From the NCBI RefSeq assembly GCF_029210365.1, contig NZ_JARGES010000056.1, positions 248,001 through 312,000 of the forward strand: DNA of 64,000 nucleotides, in the 5' to 3' direction. Source of the stretch: Mesorhizobium sp. YIM 152430. Lineage in GTDB: Bacteria > Pseudomonadota > Alphaproteobacteria > Rhizobiales > Rhizobiaceae. Positions 36,807-45,554 of the stretch are shown piece after piece. The translations under genes were made by a program, and so were the position numbers. The notes under the pieces are model-generated. The model was not told the origin of the DNA, ran no database searches, and saw only the letters and a list, made by a program, of their open reading frames with translations. Within the stretch, counting starts at the first letter, position 1. Each line of letters opens with the position of its first letter.

Positions 36807-36817
36807 GACTTTCAAAA
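36807..36817. promoter_or_regulatory. Shared motif GACTTTCAAAA, copy 2 (hiuH/puuE promoter gap)
   Basis: Same 11-base word as at 30709. Here it continues as CTTTCAAAATTTTCG, nearly symmetric about AAAATTTT. It lies in the 150-base divergent gap and could serve both hiuH-xdhABC and the puuE operon. Confidence 0.4.
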
Positions 36818-36879
36818 TTTTCGTCGGGAATGCGCGCCCGCGACAGCGCCTATTCTGCCATGGTGATGGGGAAAATTCG

Positions 36880-38325
36880 ATGACCGAGCCGAAGCGATAT
36901 GTCCGCAATATGCGCGGCTATGGCGCCAATCCGCCGAAGGCGAACTGGCCGGGCGGCGCGCATGTGGCCGTGTCCTTCGTCGTCAACTACGAGGAAGGCG
37001 GCGAGAACTGCGTCCTCCACGGCGACGCCGCCTCCGAGGCGTTCCTGTCCGAAATCGTCGGCGCCGCGCCATGGCCGGCCAAGCGCCACTGGAACATGGA
37101 ATCGATCTACGAATACGGCGCGCGGGCCGGTTTCTGGCGGCTCCATCGCCTGTTCACGGAGGCCGGCCTTCCAGTGACGGTCTACGGTGTCGCGGACGCC
37201 CTCGCCCGCTCGCCCGACCAGGTGGCGGCGATGCAGGAGGCGGGCTGGGAAATCGCCTCGCACGGGTTGAAATGGATCGACTATCGCGACCATGAAGAGG
37301 ATGCCGAGCGCGCCGATCTGGCCGAAGCGATCCGGCTCCATACCGAAGTCGTCGGCGAGCGTCCGAAGGGGCTCTATGTCGGCCGCACATCGGTCAACAC
37401 CGTGAAGCTGGCGGCGCAGGAAGGTGGCTTCACATGGATTTCCGACACCTATGACGACGACCTGCCCTATTGGCTCGACCATGACGGCCAGGGCCGCGCG
37501 ATCGACCCGCAACTTGTCATTCCCTATACGCTGGACGCCAACGACATGCGCTTTGCGACGGCTCAAGGGTTCAATTCGGGCGACCAGTTCTTCGCCTATC
37601 TCAAGGACGCGTTCGACACGCATTACGCGGAAGGCGAGGCTGGCCGACCGTCGATGATGAGCATTGGGCTGCACTGTCGGCTCGTCGGGCGGCCGGGGCG
37701 CGTGGCGGCGCTGAAGCGCTTCGTCGACTATGTGAAGAGCCACGACAATGCGTGGGTGGCGCGCCGCATCGACATCGCCGAGCATTGGATCGCGAAACAT
37801 CCCTACAAGCCGCATGGGCTACGGCCGAGCCGGATGGGGCGCAAGGCGTTCGTCTCACGCTTCGGCTCGATCTTCGAGCATTCGCCATGGATCGCCGAAC
37901 GCGCCTTCGAACTTGAACTCGGCCCCGCTCATGACAGTGCCGACGGCCTGCACAACGCACTGGCGCGCATGTTCCGTTCGGCGAGCGAGCCGGAACGGCT
38001 GGGCGTGCTGCAAGCCCATCCCGACCTTGCCGGCAAGCTGGCGCAGGCGAGGCGCCTCACCGAGGAATCGACCAGGGAACAGGCGTCCGCCGGGCTCGAC
38101 GCGCTGACCGACGACGAGCGCGCGGCCTTCACCGAACTGAACGAGACCTATGTCGCAAAATTCGGCTTCCCGTTCATCATCGCCGTCAAGGACAACACCA
38201 AGGCGTCGATCCTCGACGCCTTCCGGCACCGCATCGCCAATGACCGCGACACCGAATTCGCCACCGCGTGCAAGCAGGTCGAGCGCATCGCCTATCTGCG
38301 GCTGAAGGACATCCTGCCCCAATGA
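36880..38325 (+). CDS. puuE: Fused allantoinase (PuuE) - OHCU decarboxylase (UraD)
   Basis: 481 residues. Residues about 1-310 form a cofactor-independent polysaccharide-deacetylase-type allantoinase (NYEEGGENCVLHGD, SHGLKWIDYRDH, GLHCRLVGRPGR). Residues about 320-481 form OHCU decarboxylase (FEHSPWIAERAF, LQAHPDLAGKLA with the catalytic-type His, FPFIIAVKDN). Together they turn OHCU to S-allantoin and then allantoate. The start at 36880 is where the PuuE fold begins. The next gene overlaps by 4 bases. Confidence 0.95.
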   Translation: MTEPKRYVRNMRGYGANPPKANWPGGAHVAVSFVVNYEEGGENCVLHGDAASEAFLSEIVGAAPWPAKRHWNMESIYEYGARAGFWRLHRLFTEAGLPVTVYGVADALARSPDQVAAMQEAGWEIASHGLKWIDYRDHEEDAERADLAEAIRLHTEVVGERPKGLYVGRTSVNTVKLAAQEGGFTWISDTYDDDLPYWLDHDGQGRAIDPQLVIPYTLDANDMRFATAQGFNSGDQFFAYLKDAFDTHYAEGEAGRPSMMSIGLHCRLVGRPGRVAALKRFVDYVKSHDNAWVARRIDIAEHWIAKHPYKPHGLRPSRMGRKAFVSRFGSIFEHSPWIAERAFELELGPAHDSADGLHNALARMFRSASEPERLGVLQAHPDLAGKLAQARRLTEESTREQASAGLDALTDDERAAFTELNETYVAKFGFPFIIAVKDNTKASILDAFRHRIANDRDTEFATACKQVERIAYLRLKDILPQ

Positions 38326-39152
38326 ACGAGCGAACCTATTACGCCCCCACTGGCGGCCTGCCGGCGCAGACTGAACTCCACACCGGCCGCGCCGTCTTCA
38401 CCGACGCCTATGCCGTGATCCCCAAAGGTGTCATGAGCGACATCGTGACGAGCTACCTGCCCTTCTGGGACAAGACGCGGCTCTGGGTCCTCTCGCGCCC
38501 GCTCTCCGGCTTCGCCGAGACCTTCTCGCAATACATCATGGAAGTGCAGCCGGGGGGCGGGTCGGACCGACCGGAGCCGGAAGCGGATGCGCAGGGCGTG
38601 TTCTTCGTCGTCGAAGGCGAGATCACGGTGACGCTGGACGGCGAGCGCCACACCCTGACGCCCGGCGGCTACGCCTATTTGCCGCCAGCCAGCGGCTGGA
38701 CGCTCAGGAACGATGGCAAGGACGTCGCCCGCTTCCACTGGATCCGCAAGGCGTATGAGTTCGTGGAAGGTCTCGACGTCCCCGACCCGCTCTTCCTTAA
38801 CGAGAGGGACATCGCGCCCGCGCCGATGCCCGATACCGGCGGCGCATGGGCGACGACGCGTTTCGTCGACCCGGCGGACCTTCGCCATGACATGCATGTC
38901 ACCGTCGTCACCTTCGAGCCCGGCGGACTGATCCCGTTCGAGGAAACCCATGTCATGGAGCACGGGCTTTACGTGCTTGAGGGCAAGGCGGTCTACAAAC
39001 TCAATAGAGATTGGGTGGAGGTCGAGGCCGGCGACTACATGTGGCTGCGCGCCTTCTGCCCTCAGGCCTGCTATGCAGGCGGTCCGGGGCGTTTTCGGTA
39101 TTTGCTTTATAAGGACGTCAACCGCCACGCCAAGCTTGGAATCGGCCGATGA
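38322..39152 (+). CDS. allE: (S)-ureidoglycine aminohydrolase (bicupin, AllE/UGLYAH)
   Basis: 276 residues with two cupin domains. The second carries the metal site and substrate region (MHVTVVTFEPGG, FEETHVMEHGLYVLEGKAVY, GDYMWLRAFCPQACYAG). The enzyme releases ammonia from ureidoglycine to give ureidoglycolate. The ATG overlaps the puuE stop (ATGA) and its own stop overlaps allA, so translation is coupled. Confidence 0.93.
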   Translation: MNERTYYAPTGGLPAQTELHTGRAVFTDAYAVIPKGVMSDIVTSYLPFWDKTRLWVLSRPLSGFAETFSQYIMEVQPGGGSDRPEPEADAQGVFFVVEGEITVTLDGERHTLTPGGYAYLPPASGWTLRNDGKDVARFHWIRKAYEFVEGLDVPDPLFLNERDIAPAPMPDTGGAWATTRFVDPADLRHDMHVTVVTFEPGGLIPFEETHVMEHGLYVLEGKAVYKLNRDWVEVEAGDYMWLRAFCPQACYAGGPGRFRYLLYKDVNRHAKLGIGR

Positions 39153-39658
39153 CCCGCACCATAACCGCCCGCCCCCTCACCCGCGAAGCCTTCGCCCCCT
39201 TCGGCGACGTCCTCGACACCGCCGGCGACAACCACTTCCCGATCAACAACGGCAAATGCGAGCGCTATCACGACCTGGCCAATGTCGAGGCCAAGGGCCC
39301 GAACGCCCGCGTGCTCGTCTCGATCGCCCGCGGCACGCCCTACGAAATGCCGCTGGCGCTGAAGATGGTCGAGCGCCATCCTTTCGGCAGCCAGATCTTC
39401 ATGCCGCTCGATCAGCGCCCGTTCCTCGTCGTCGTCTGCCATGACACCAATGACGGCCCCGGCGAACCGAATGCCTTCGTCACCGCACCCGGCCAAGGCG
39501 TCAACTATCATCGCAACACATGGCACGCAGTCCTGACGCCGATCGGGCAGAGCCAGGATTTCATCGTCGTCGACCGGGGCGGCGACGGCAGCAACCTGGA
39601 GGAATTCTTCTTCGAGGAGCCCTGGGAAGTCCGCCTGCCGCAAGGTTTCCAGACGTGA
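39149..39658 (+). CDS. allA: Ureidoglycolate lyase
   Basis: 169 residues, usual length. It shows EAFAPFGDVLD, FGSQIFMPLDQRPFLVVV and GVNYHRNTWHAVLTP, all conserved in AllA. It splits ureidoglycolate into glyoxylate and urea. It overlaps both neighbours by 4 bases. Confidence 0.95.
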   Translation: MTRTITARPLTREAFAPFGDVLDTAGDNHFPINNGKCERYHDLANVEAKGPNARVLVSIARGTPYEMPLALKMVERHPFGSQIFMPLDQRPFLVVVCHDTNDGPGEPNAFVTAPGQGVNYHRNTWHAVLTPIGQSQDFIVVDRGGDGSNLEEFFFEEPWEVRLPQGFQT

Positions 39659-40245
39659 GCGCAGCGCTGATCAACCGTCTGTTCGACGTCATCGAGAACG
39701 ACATCGTGCCCAAGACGCAAGCGGGCGTCGCCGCCGGCAACAAGATCTTCGGTGCCGCGATCCTGCGCAAGTCGGACTTCTCGCTGATCATCGCCGAAAC
39801 CAACAATGAGATCGAAAATCCGCTCTGGCATGGCGAGATGCACGCCATGAAGCGCTTCTACGAACTGCCGAAGGCTGAACGGCCCGACACGAAGGATTGC
39901 GTCTTCCTGTCGACGCACGAACCCTGTTCGCTGTGCCTGTCGGCGATCACTTGGGCGGGCTTCGACAATTTCCATTATTTCTTCAGTCATGAGGATTCGC
40001 GCGACGCGTTCGCGATTCCGCACGATCTGAAGATCCTGAAAGAGGTCTTCGGTCTCGAACCCGGCGGCTACCGTGCTGAAAACGCCTACTGGAAAAGCCA
40101 CTCCATCCGGCGCGAGATCGCCGCAATGGGCGAAGCAGAACGCTCCGAACTGTCCAGTCGCGCGGCAGGAATTTCCCGTCGCTACGACGCCCTTTCGCAC
40201 GTCTATCAGGCGTCGAAGGACGCCAACGACATTCCCCTCAATTGA
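39655..40245 (+). CDS. Cytidine/deoxycytidylate-deaminase-like protein in the ureide operon
   Basis: 196 residues from GTG 39655, which overlaps the allA stop (GTGA). The zinc site is intact: HGEMHA (His plus catalytic Glu) and STHEPCSLC (PCxxC). The rest (GFDNFHYFFSHEDSRDAF and the C-terminal KSHSIRREIAAMG) does not match CDA, TadA or GuaD as I know them. Coupled translation with allA points to a nucleobase or ureide amine as substrate. Substrate unknown. Confidence 0.82.
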   Translation: MSAALINRLFDVIENDIVPKTQAGVAAGNKIFGAAILRKSDFSLIIAETNNEIENPLWHGEMHAMKRFYELPKAERPDTKDCVFLSTHEPCSLCLSAITWAGFDNFHYFFSHEDSRDAFAIPHDLKILKEVFGLEPGGYRAENAYWKSHSIRREIAAMGEAERSELSSRAAGISRRYDALSHVYQASKDANDIPLN

Positions 40246-40489
40246 CAGGCTGCCGACAGGTCCGCACGACCAACTATCGGCAAATCCTCACGAATTTTCC
40301 CTTCGCGGTTGATCCCTCGGCGCGGGTGGCTATAGTTCGCCTCGTCTCAGGCGGAACCATTTACGCCATCCAATGTCGCAAACGGCCATGTGAAATGTCG
40401 CATGATGCCGTCAATATCCTTACCTAACGAGACCCGCAAACGGGTCCGCTCAATGGGTTCGGATCACACGATCGAATGAGGAACAGGCA
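40246..40489 (+). promoter_or_regulatory. Promoter region of the peptide-type ABC operon with direct repeats
   Basis: AATGTCGCA occurs at 40372-40380 and 40394-40402, 22 bases apart, two helical turns, as expected for a regulator binding one face of DNA. GACCCG-caaa-CGGGTC (40432-40447) forms a short hairpin or operator. No regulator gene is adjacent. Confidence 0.35.
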
Positions 40490-42082
40490 ATGTCGAAAGA
40501 ACTGGAATTTTTGAGCCGCTATGTCGCACGCGGCAAGCTGAACCGTCGCGATTTTCTGGGCCGTGCGGCCGCGCTCGGCGTCACCTCGACATTCGCAAAC
40601 TCGCTGCTGATCGGCGCTGCGCGCGCACAGGGACCGCAAAAGGGCGGCGACCTGCGCCTGGGCCTGACCGGCGGCGAATCCACCAACAGCCTCGACCCCG
40701 CCCAGTGGCTGACGCAGGTGCCGCAGAATTTCGGATCGACCTGGGGTGAACTTCTCGTCCTCCAGTCGCCGCAGGACGGCACGCCGCAGCCCGTGCTCGC
40801 CGAATCCTGGGAAGCATCCGAAGATGCGATGGAATGGCGCTTCAGGATCCGCAAGGGCGTGACCTTCCACAACGGCAAGGACATGACGCCCGAGGACGTG
40901 GCGCAGACCATTCGCCGCCATTCGGACGAAGCGACCGAATCGGCCGCCCTCGGCGTCCTCCGCGACATCGAGGATATCTCGGTCGACGGCGACAATGTCG
41001 TCTTCAAGCTGGCCTCCGGCAATGCGGACCTGCCGCTGCTCCTGACCGATTACCATCTCGTGATCCAGCCGAATGGCGGCTATGACGATCCGTCGGCCGG
41101 CATCGGCACCGGTCCCTACAAGGTCGAGGTCAACGAGCCGGGCATCCGCCACGTCTCGACCAAGTATGACGGCTACTGGAGCGACGAGATCGGCCATGTC
41201 GCCTCGGTCGAGGTCGTGGTCATGAACGATGCGACCGCACGCACCTCGGCCTTGCAGTCCGGCCAGGTCCACATCATCAACCGCGTCGAGCCGCGCACGG
41301 TGGCGCTTCTGTCGCGGATGCCGGGCGTCCACATCGAAGCAGTGCCCTCCAAGGGGCATTATGTCTTCATCATGCACTGCAACACGGCGCCCTTCGACAA
41401 TCACGATCTGCGCATGGCGCTGAAACTCGCCATCGATCGCGAGCAGATGGTGGAGCAGATCCTTGCGGGTCACGCCTCGGTCGGCAACGATTTCCCGATC
41501 TCGCCTTCCTATGCGCTCTATCCGGAGGGCATCGAGCAGCGCGCCTACGATCCCGAACAGGCGGCCTTCCACTACAAGAAGTCCGGTCATTCCGGCCCCA
41601 TCTTGCTGCGCACGTCCGAAGTCGCCTTCCCCGGCGCGGTCGACGCCGCACAACTCTACCAGCAGCAGGCGCAGGCCGCCGGCATCGAAATCCAGGTCCA
41701 GCGCGAGCCGGGCGACGGCTACTGGACGGAAGTCTGGAACGCGCAGCCCTTCTGCGCTTCCTACTGGGGCGGCCGTCCGACGCAGGATTCGATGTATTCG
41801 ACCGCCTACATCACCGGCGCGGACTGGAACGACACGCGTTTCTTCGACGAGGGCTTCGATACGCTCATCCGCACGGCCCGCGCCGAACTCGACGAGTCCA
41901 AGCGCGCCGAGATGTACCGCGAAGCGGCGACCAAGGTGCGTGACGATGGCGGCCTGATCCTGCCTATGTTCAACGACTTCCTCGACGCCCGCCGCGAGGA
42001 GGTTCAGGGCTGGGTGCAGGATCCCAACCACGAGACGTCCAATCTGAGGGCGGCGACCCGCGTCTGGCTCGACCAGGCGTGA
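40490..42082 (+). CDS. ABC transporter substrate-binding protein, dipeptide/oligopeptide (family 5) type
   Basis: 530 residues. The N-terminus KLNRRDFLGRAAALGVTSTF is a twin-arginine signal ending near GAARAQG, so it is periplasmic. The fold is the DppA/OppA type (PQPVLAESWEASEDAMEWRFRIRKGVTFHNG, GTGPYKVE). Family 5 proteins bind peptides, but also nickel, sugars, opines and phospho-compounds. GAGGAACAG precedes the start. It heads an operon with two permeases, a fused ATPase and a phosphodiesterase. Confidence 0.93.
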   Translation: MSKELEFLSRYVARGKLNRRDFLGRAAALGVTSTFANSLLIGAARAQGPQKGGDLRLGLTGGESTNSLDPAQWLTQVPQNFGSTWGELLVLQSPQDGTPQPVLAESWEASEDAMEWRFRIRKGVTFHNGKDMTPEDVAQTIRRHSDEATESAALGVLRDIEDISVDGDNVVFKLASGNADLPLLLTDYHLVIQPNGGYDDPSAGIGTGPYKVEVNEPGIRHVSTKYDGYWSDEIGHVASVEVVVMNDATARTSALQSGQVHIINRVEPRTVALLSRMPGVHIEAVPSKGHYVFIMHCNTAPFDNHDLRMALKLAIDREQMVEQILAGHASVGNDFPISPSYALYPEGIEQRAYDPEQAAFHYKKSGHSGPILLRTSEVAFPGAVDAAQLYQQQAQAAGIEIQVQREPGDGYWTEVWNAQPFCASYWGGRPTQDSMYSTAYITGADWNDTRFFDEGFDTLIRTARAELDESKRAEMYREAATKVRDDGGLILPMFNDFLDARREEVQGWVQDPNHETSNLRAATRVWLDQA

Positions 42083-42095
42083 TCGGGGCGGGCAA

Positions 42096-43058
42096 GTGGG
42101 GGCACACCCGGTACTGACACTCATCGCCCAGCGCATCGCGCTGGGCTTCCTTCTCCTTCTGGCTGTCTCGGTGCTGATCTTCCTCGGCACCGAGATTTTG
42201 CCGGGCGACGTTGCCCAGTCGATCCTCGGCCAGGCGGCGACGCCGCAGGCGCTTGAGAATCTTCGCCGTGAACTCGGCTTGAACGATCCGGCCTATGTCC
42301 GCTATTTCCGCTGGCTCGGCGGCGTCATGACCGGCGATCTGGGCACGGCCCTGTCGAACCGGCTCGACATCGCATCGTCGATCTGGCCGCGACTGAAGAA
42401 CACGCTCTTTCTCGCCTTCTGGGCCGCGATCGTATCCGTTCCGCTGGCGATCCTTCTCGGCCTGATCGCCGTGCGCTACCGCAACGGCTTCGTCGACAAG
42501 ACGATCTCGGGGCTTGCCCTGTCGGCGACCTCGCTGCCTGAATTCTTCATCGGCTATGTGCTGATGTATGTCTTCGCCGTCCAACTCGGCTGGTTCCCGA
42601 GCGTCTCGACAGTCTACGACACGATGCCGTTTGCCGACCGGATGCGCGCCATCGCACTGCCGGCGACCGCGCTGACGCTCGTCGTGCTGGCACACATGAT
42701 GCGCATGACGCGCGCGGCGATCCTCAACGTCATGCAGTCCGCCTACATCGAAACCGCCGAACTCAAGGGCCTGTCGCTGTTCGAGATCATCCGCAAGCAC
42801 GCCTTTCCGAACGCCATCGCGCCGATCGTCAACGTGGTGATGCTGAACCTCGCCTTCCTCGTCGTCGGCGTCGTCGTGATCGAGGTCATCTTCGTCTATC
42901 CGGGCATGGGTCAATACCTCGTCGACCATGTCTCCAAGCGCGACGTCCCGGTGGTGCAGGCGGTCGGCCTCATCTTTGCGGCCGTCTATATCGGCTTGAA
43001 CCTCGTTGCGGACATCGTGGCGATCCTCGCCAATCCGCGCCTCAGGCACCGGAGGTAA
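42096..43058 (+). CDS. ABC transporter permease (DppB type)
   Basis: 320 residues from GTG 42096. Six membrane helices; ILPGDVAQSILG near the N-terminus, LRRELGLNDPAYVRYFRWL, and the EAA loop (ETAELKGLSLFEIIRKHAFPNAIAP) that contacts the ATPase. Second gene of the operon. Confidence 0.93.
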   Translation: MGAHPVLTLIAQRIALGFLLLLAVSVLIFLGTEILPGDVAQSILGQAATPQALENLRRELGLNDPAYVRYFRWLGGVMTGDLGTALSNRLDIASSIWPRLKNTLFLAFWAAIVSVPLAILLGLIAVRYRNGFVDKTISGLALSATSLPEFFIGYVLMYVFAVQLGWFPSVSTVYDTMPFADRMRAIALPATALTLVVLAHMMRMTRAAILNVMQSAYIETAELKGLSLFEIIRKHAFPNAIAPIVNVVMLNLAFLVVGVVVIEVIFVYPGMGQYLVDHVSKRDVPVVQAVGLIFAAVYIGLNLVADIVAILANPRLRHRR

Positions 43059-43062
43059 CCCG

Positions 43063-43890
43063 ATGATGTTCAAGCGAATGCCCATCGGCGCGGCCATCGG
43101 GCTCGTCATCACCATCGCCCTTCTCGTCGTCGCGATCTTCGCGCCGTGGATCGCGCCCTATCCCGGTTCACGGGTTCTCGGCGGCGTCTGGGAGCCGTCC
43201 TCGGCCCAATTCTGGCTCGGCACCGACAATCTCGGCCGCGATCTCCTGTCGCGCATGATCTATGGCGCGCGGATCACCGTCTTCATCGCCGTTGCCTCCA
43301 CCGCGCTGGCCTTTACGCTGGGCTCGATTCTCGGCTTCATGGCGGCCGTCATCGGCGGCTGGTTCGACACGCTGATGTCACGTTTCGTCGATCTGTTGAT
43401 GTCGATCCCGACGCTGATCTTCGGCCTCGTCGTCCTGTCGGTGCTGCCCTCGACGATCCCGATCCTGATCCTCGTCATGGGCATTCTGGATTCGACCCGC
43501 GTCTACCGCCTGTCGCGCGCGGTCGCGGCCGACATCAACGTGATGGATTTCGTCGAGGCGGCGAAGCTGCGCGGCGAAGGCACGGGCTGGATCATCTTTC
43601 GCGAGATCCTGCCCAATGCGCTCTCGCCGCTCGTCTCCGAACTCGGCCTGCGATTCATCTACGCCGTCCTGTTCCTCTCCGCGCTCTCCTTCCTCGGCCT
43701 CGGCGTCCAGCCGCCGGACGCGGACTGGGGCGGCATGGTCCGCGAGAACAGGGAAGGCATCGTCTTCGGCATTCCGGCAGCGCTGATCCCGGCCGGCGCC
43801 ATCGCCGCGCTGGCGATCTCGGTCAATCTCGTCGCCGACTGGATCCTGAACCGCACCACCGATCTGAAGGGAGGGCGCGGCAATGCCTGA
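43063..43890 (+). CDS. ABC transporter permease (DppC type)
   Basis: 275 residues; ATG 43063 follows GGAGGTAA. FWLGTDNLGRDLLSRMIYGAR and the EAA loop EAAKLRGEGTGWIIFREILPN are DppC features. Its 3' end overlaps the ATPase gene by 8 bases. Confidence 0.94.
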   Translation: MMFKRMPIGAAIGLVITIALLVVAIFAPWIAPYPGSRVLGGVWEPSSAQFWLGTDNLGRDLLSRMIYGARITVFIAVASTALAFTLGSILGFMAAVIGGWFDTLMSRFVDLLMSIPTLIFGLVVLSVLPSTIPILILVMGILDSTRVYRLSRAVAADINVMDFVEAAKLRGEGTGWIIFREILPNALSPLVSELGLRFIYAVLFLSALSFLGLGVQPPDADWGGMVRENREGIVFGIPAALIPAGAIAALAISVNLVADWILNRTTDLKGGRGNA

Positions 43891-45544
43891 GGAACCGATC
43901 CATCTGAAGGGCGCCCCGCTGCTCGACATCCGTGACCTGAAAATCGAGGCCACGGTCTATCCCCCGGACGAGGATCCGCACGACATCACCATCGTCGACG
44001 GCGTGTCGCTGACGCTCCACAAGGGAAAGGTGCTCGGCCTGATCGGGGAATCGGGGGCCGGCAAATCGACCATCGGCCTGTCGCCCATGGCCTATGGCCG
44101 GGGCGGCGTTCGGATCACCGGCGGCGAAGTGCTGGTCAACGGTCGCGACATGCTGAAGGAGGGTCACCGCAAGGTGCGCCGCCTGCGCGGGCGCGAGGTG
44201 TGCTATGTCGCGCAATCGGCCGCCGCGGCCTTCAATCCCGCCCACAAGCTGATGGACCAGGTCGTCGAGGCTACGTTGAAGCATGGCGTGTCCTCGCGTC
44301 GCGAGGCCGAAGCGCGTGCAGTCGAATTGTTTCGCAAGCTGTCGCTTCCCGACCCCGAGAACATCGGCAAACGCTACCCGCATCAGGTCTCCGGCGGCCA
44401 GCTCCAGCGCGTGATGACGGCGATGGCGCTGTGCTCGCAACCCGACCTCATCATCTTCGACGAACCGACGACCGCGCTCGACGTGACGACCCAGATCGAC
44501 GTTCTCGCCGCGATCAAGGAGGCGATCCGCGACACCGGCGTCGCCGCGCTCTACATCACCCACGACCTTGCCGTCGTCGCGCAGGTCTCCGACGAGATCA
44601 TGGTGCTGCGCCACGGCAAGATGGTGGAATGGGGCGACACGCGCCAGATCATCGATCAGCCACGCGAAACCTATACGCAGCAACTCGTCGCCGCCCACCA
44701 TGTCGAGCATGACGAGCAGGCGCCGGAAGGCACGCCGCTCCTGTCGGTGAAGAATGTCACGGCGGCCTATGGCGGTGGGCACATCAACGTCCTGAAGAAT
44801 GTTTCCGTCGACATCCTGCCCGGCCAGACGCTCGCGGTCGTCGGCGAATCGGGTTCGGGCAAGTCGACGCTGGCGCGCGCCATCACCGGCCTTCTGCCGC
44901 CGAAGGAAGGAGCGATCAGTTTCGACGGACGCGAACTGCCCGCGCGTCTCGCCGACCGCAAGCGCGAGGATCTGCGCGAATTGCAGATGATCTACCAGAT
45001 GGCGGACGTGGCGATGAACCCGCGCCAGACGGTTTCGACGATCATCGGCCGGCCGCTCGAATTCTATTTCGACATGCGCGGCGCCGAGCGCGACAAGCGC
45101 GTGAACGAGCTTCTGGAAAAGATCGAGATGGGCCGCGGCTTTGCCGACCGCTATCCGGCCGAGCTTTCCGGCGGCCAGAAGCAGCGCGTCTGCATCGCCC
45201 GCGCGCTGGCAGCCAACCCGAAGCTGATCATCTGCGACGAGGTGACGAGCGCACTCGACCCGCTGGTCGCCAACGGCATCCTCAAACTGCTCCTGGAACT
45301 GCAAAAGCAGGAACAGGTCTCCTACCTCTTCATCACCCATGACATCGCGACCGTGCGCGCAATCGCGGATTCGATCGCGGTCATGTATCGCGGCGAGGTC
45401 GTGCGCTACGGGCAAAAATCGAAGGTGCTCGAACCGCCCTTCGACGACTACACCCAGCTTCTGCTCTCTTCCGTCCCGGAGATGGAGATCGGCTGGCTCG
45501 AAAAAGCCATCGCCGGCCGTCGCATGGCGGCGGCGGGGAATTGA
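43883..45544 (+). CDS. ABC transporter ATPase, fused DppD-DppF type
   Basis: 553 residues with two complete nucleotide-binding domains: Walker [10 protein letters not shown] and GESGSGKST, signatures VSGGQLQR and LSGGQKQR, Walker [13 protein letters not shown] and [12 protein letters not shown]. The second Walker B has Val instead of the usual Pro, which is common in this group. It powers import through the two permeases. The fusion of both ATPases fixes their stoichiometry. Confidence 0.95.
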   Translation: MPEEPIHLKGAPLLDIRDLKIEATVYPPDEDPHDITIVDGVSLTLHKGKVLGLIGESGAGKSTIGLSPMAYGRGGVRITGGEVLVNGRDMLKEGHRKVRRLRGREVCYVAQSAAAAFNPAHKLMDQVVEATLKHGVSSRREAEARAVELFRKLSLPDPENIGKRYPHQVSGGQLQRVMTAMALCSQPDLIIFDEPTTALDVTTQIDVLAAIKEAIRDTGVAALYITHDLAVVAQVSDEIMVLRHGKMVEWGDTRQIIDQPRETYTQQLVAAHHVEHDEQAPEGTPLLSVKNVTAAYGGGHINVLKNVSVDILPGQTLAVVGESGSGKSTLARAITGLLPPKEGAISFDGRELPARLADRKREDLRELQMIYQMADVAMNPRQTVSTIIGRPLEFYFDMRGAERDKRVNELLEKIEMGRGFADRYPAELSGGQKQRVCIARALAANPKLIICDEVTSALDPLVANGILKLLLELQKQEQVSYLFITHDIATVRAIADSIAVMYRGEVVRYGQKSKVLEPPFDDYTQLLLSSVPEMEIGWLEKAIAGRRMAAAGN

Positions 45545-45554
45545 CCTGATCGTT

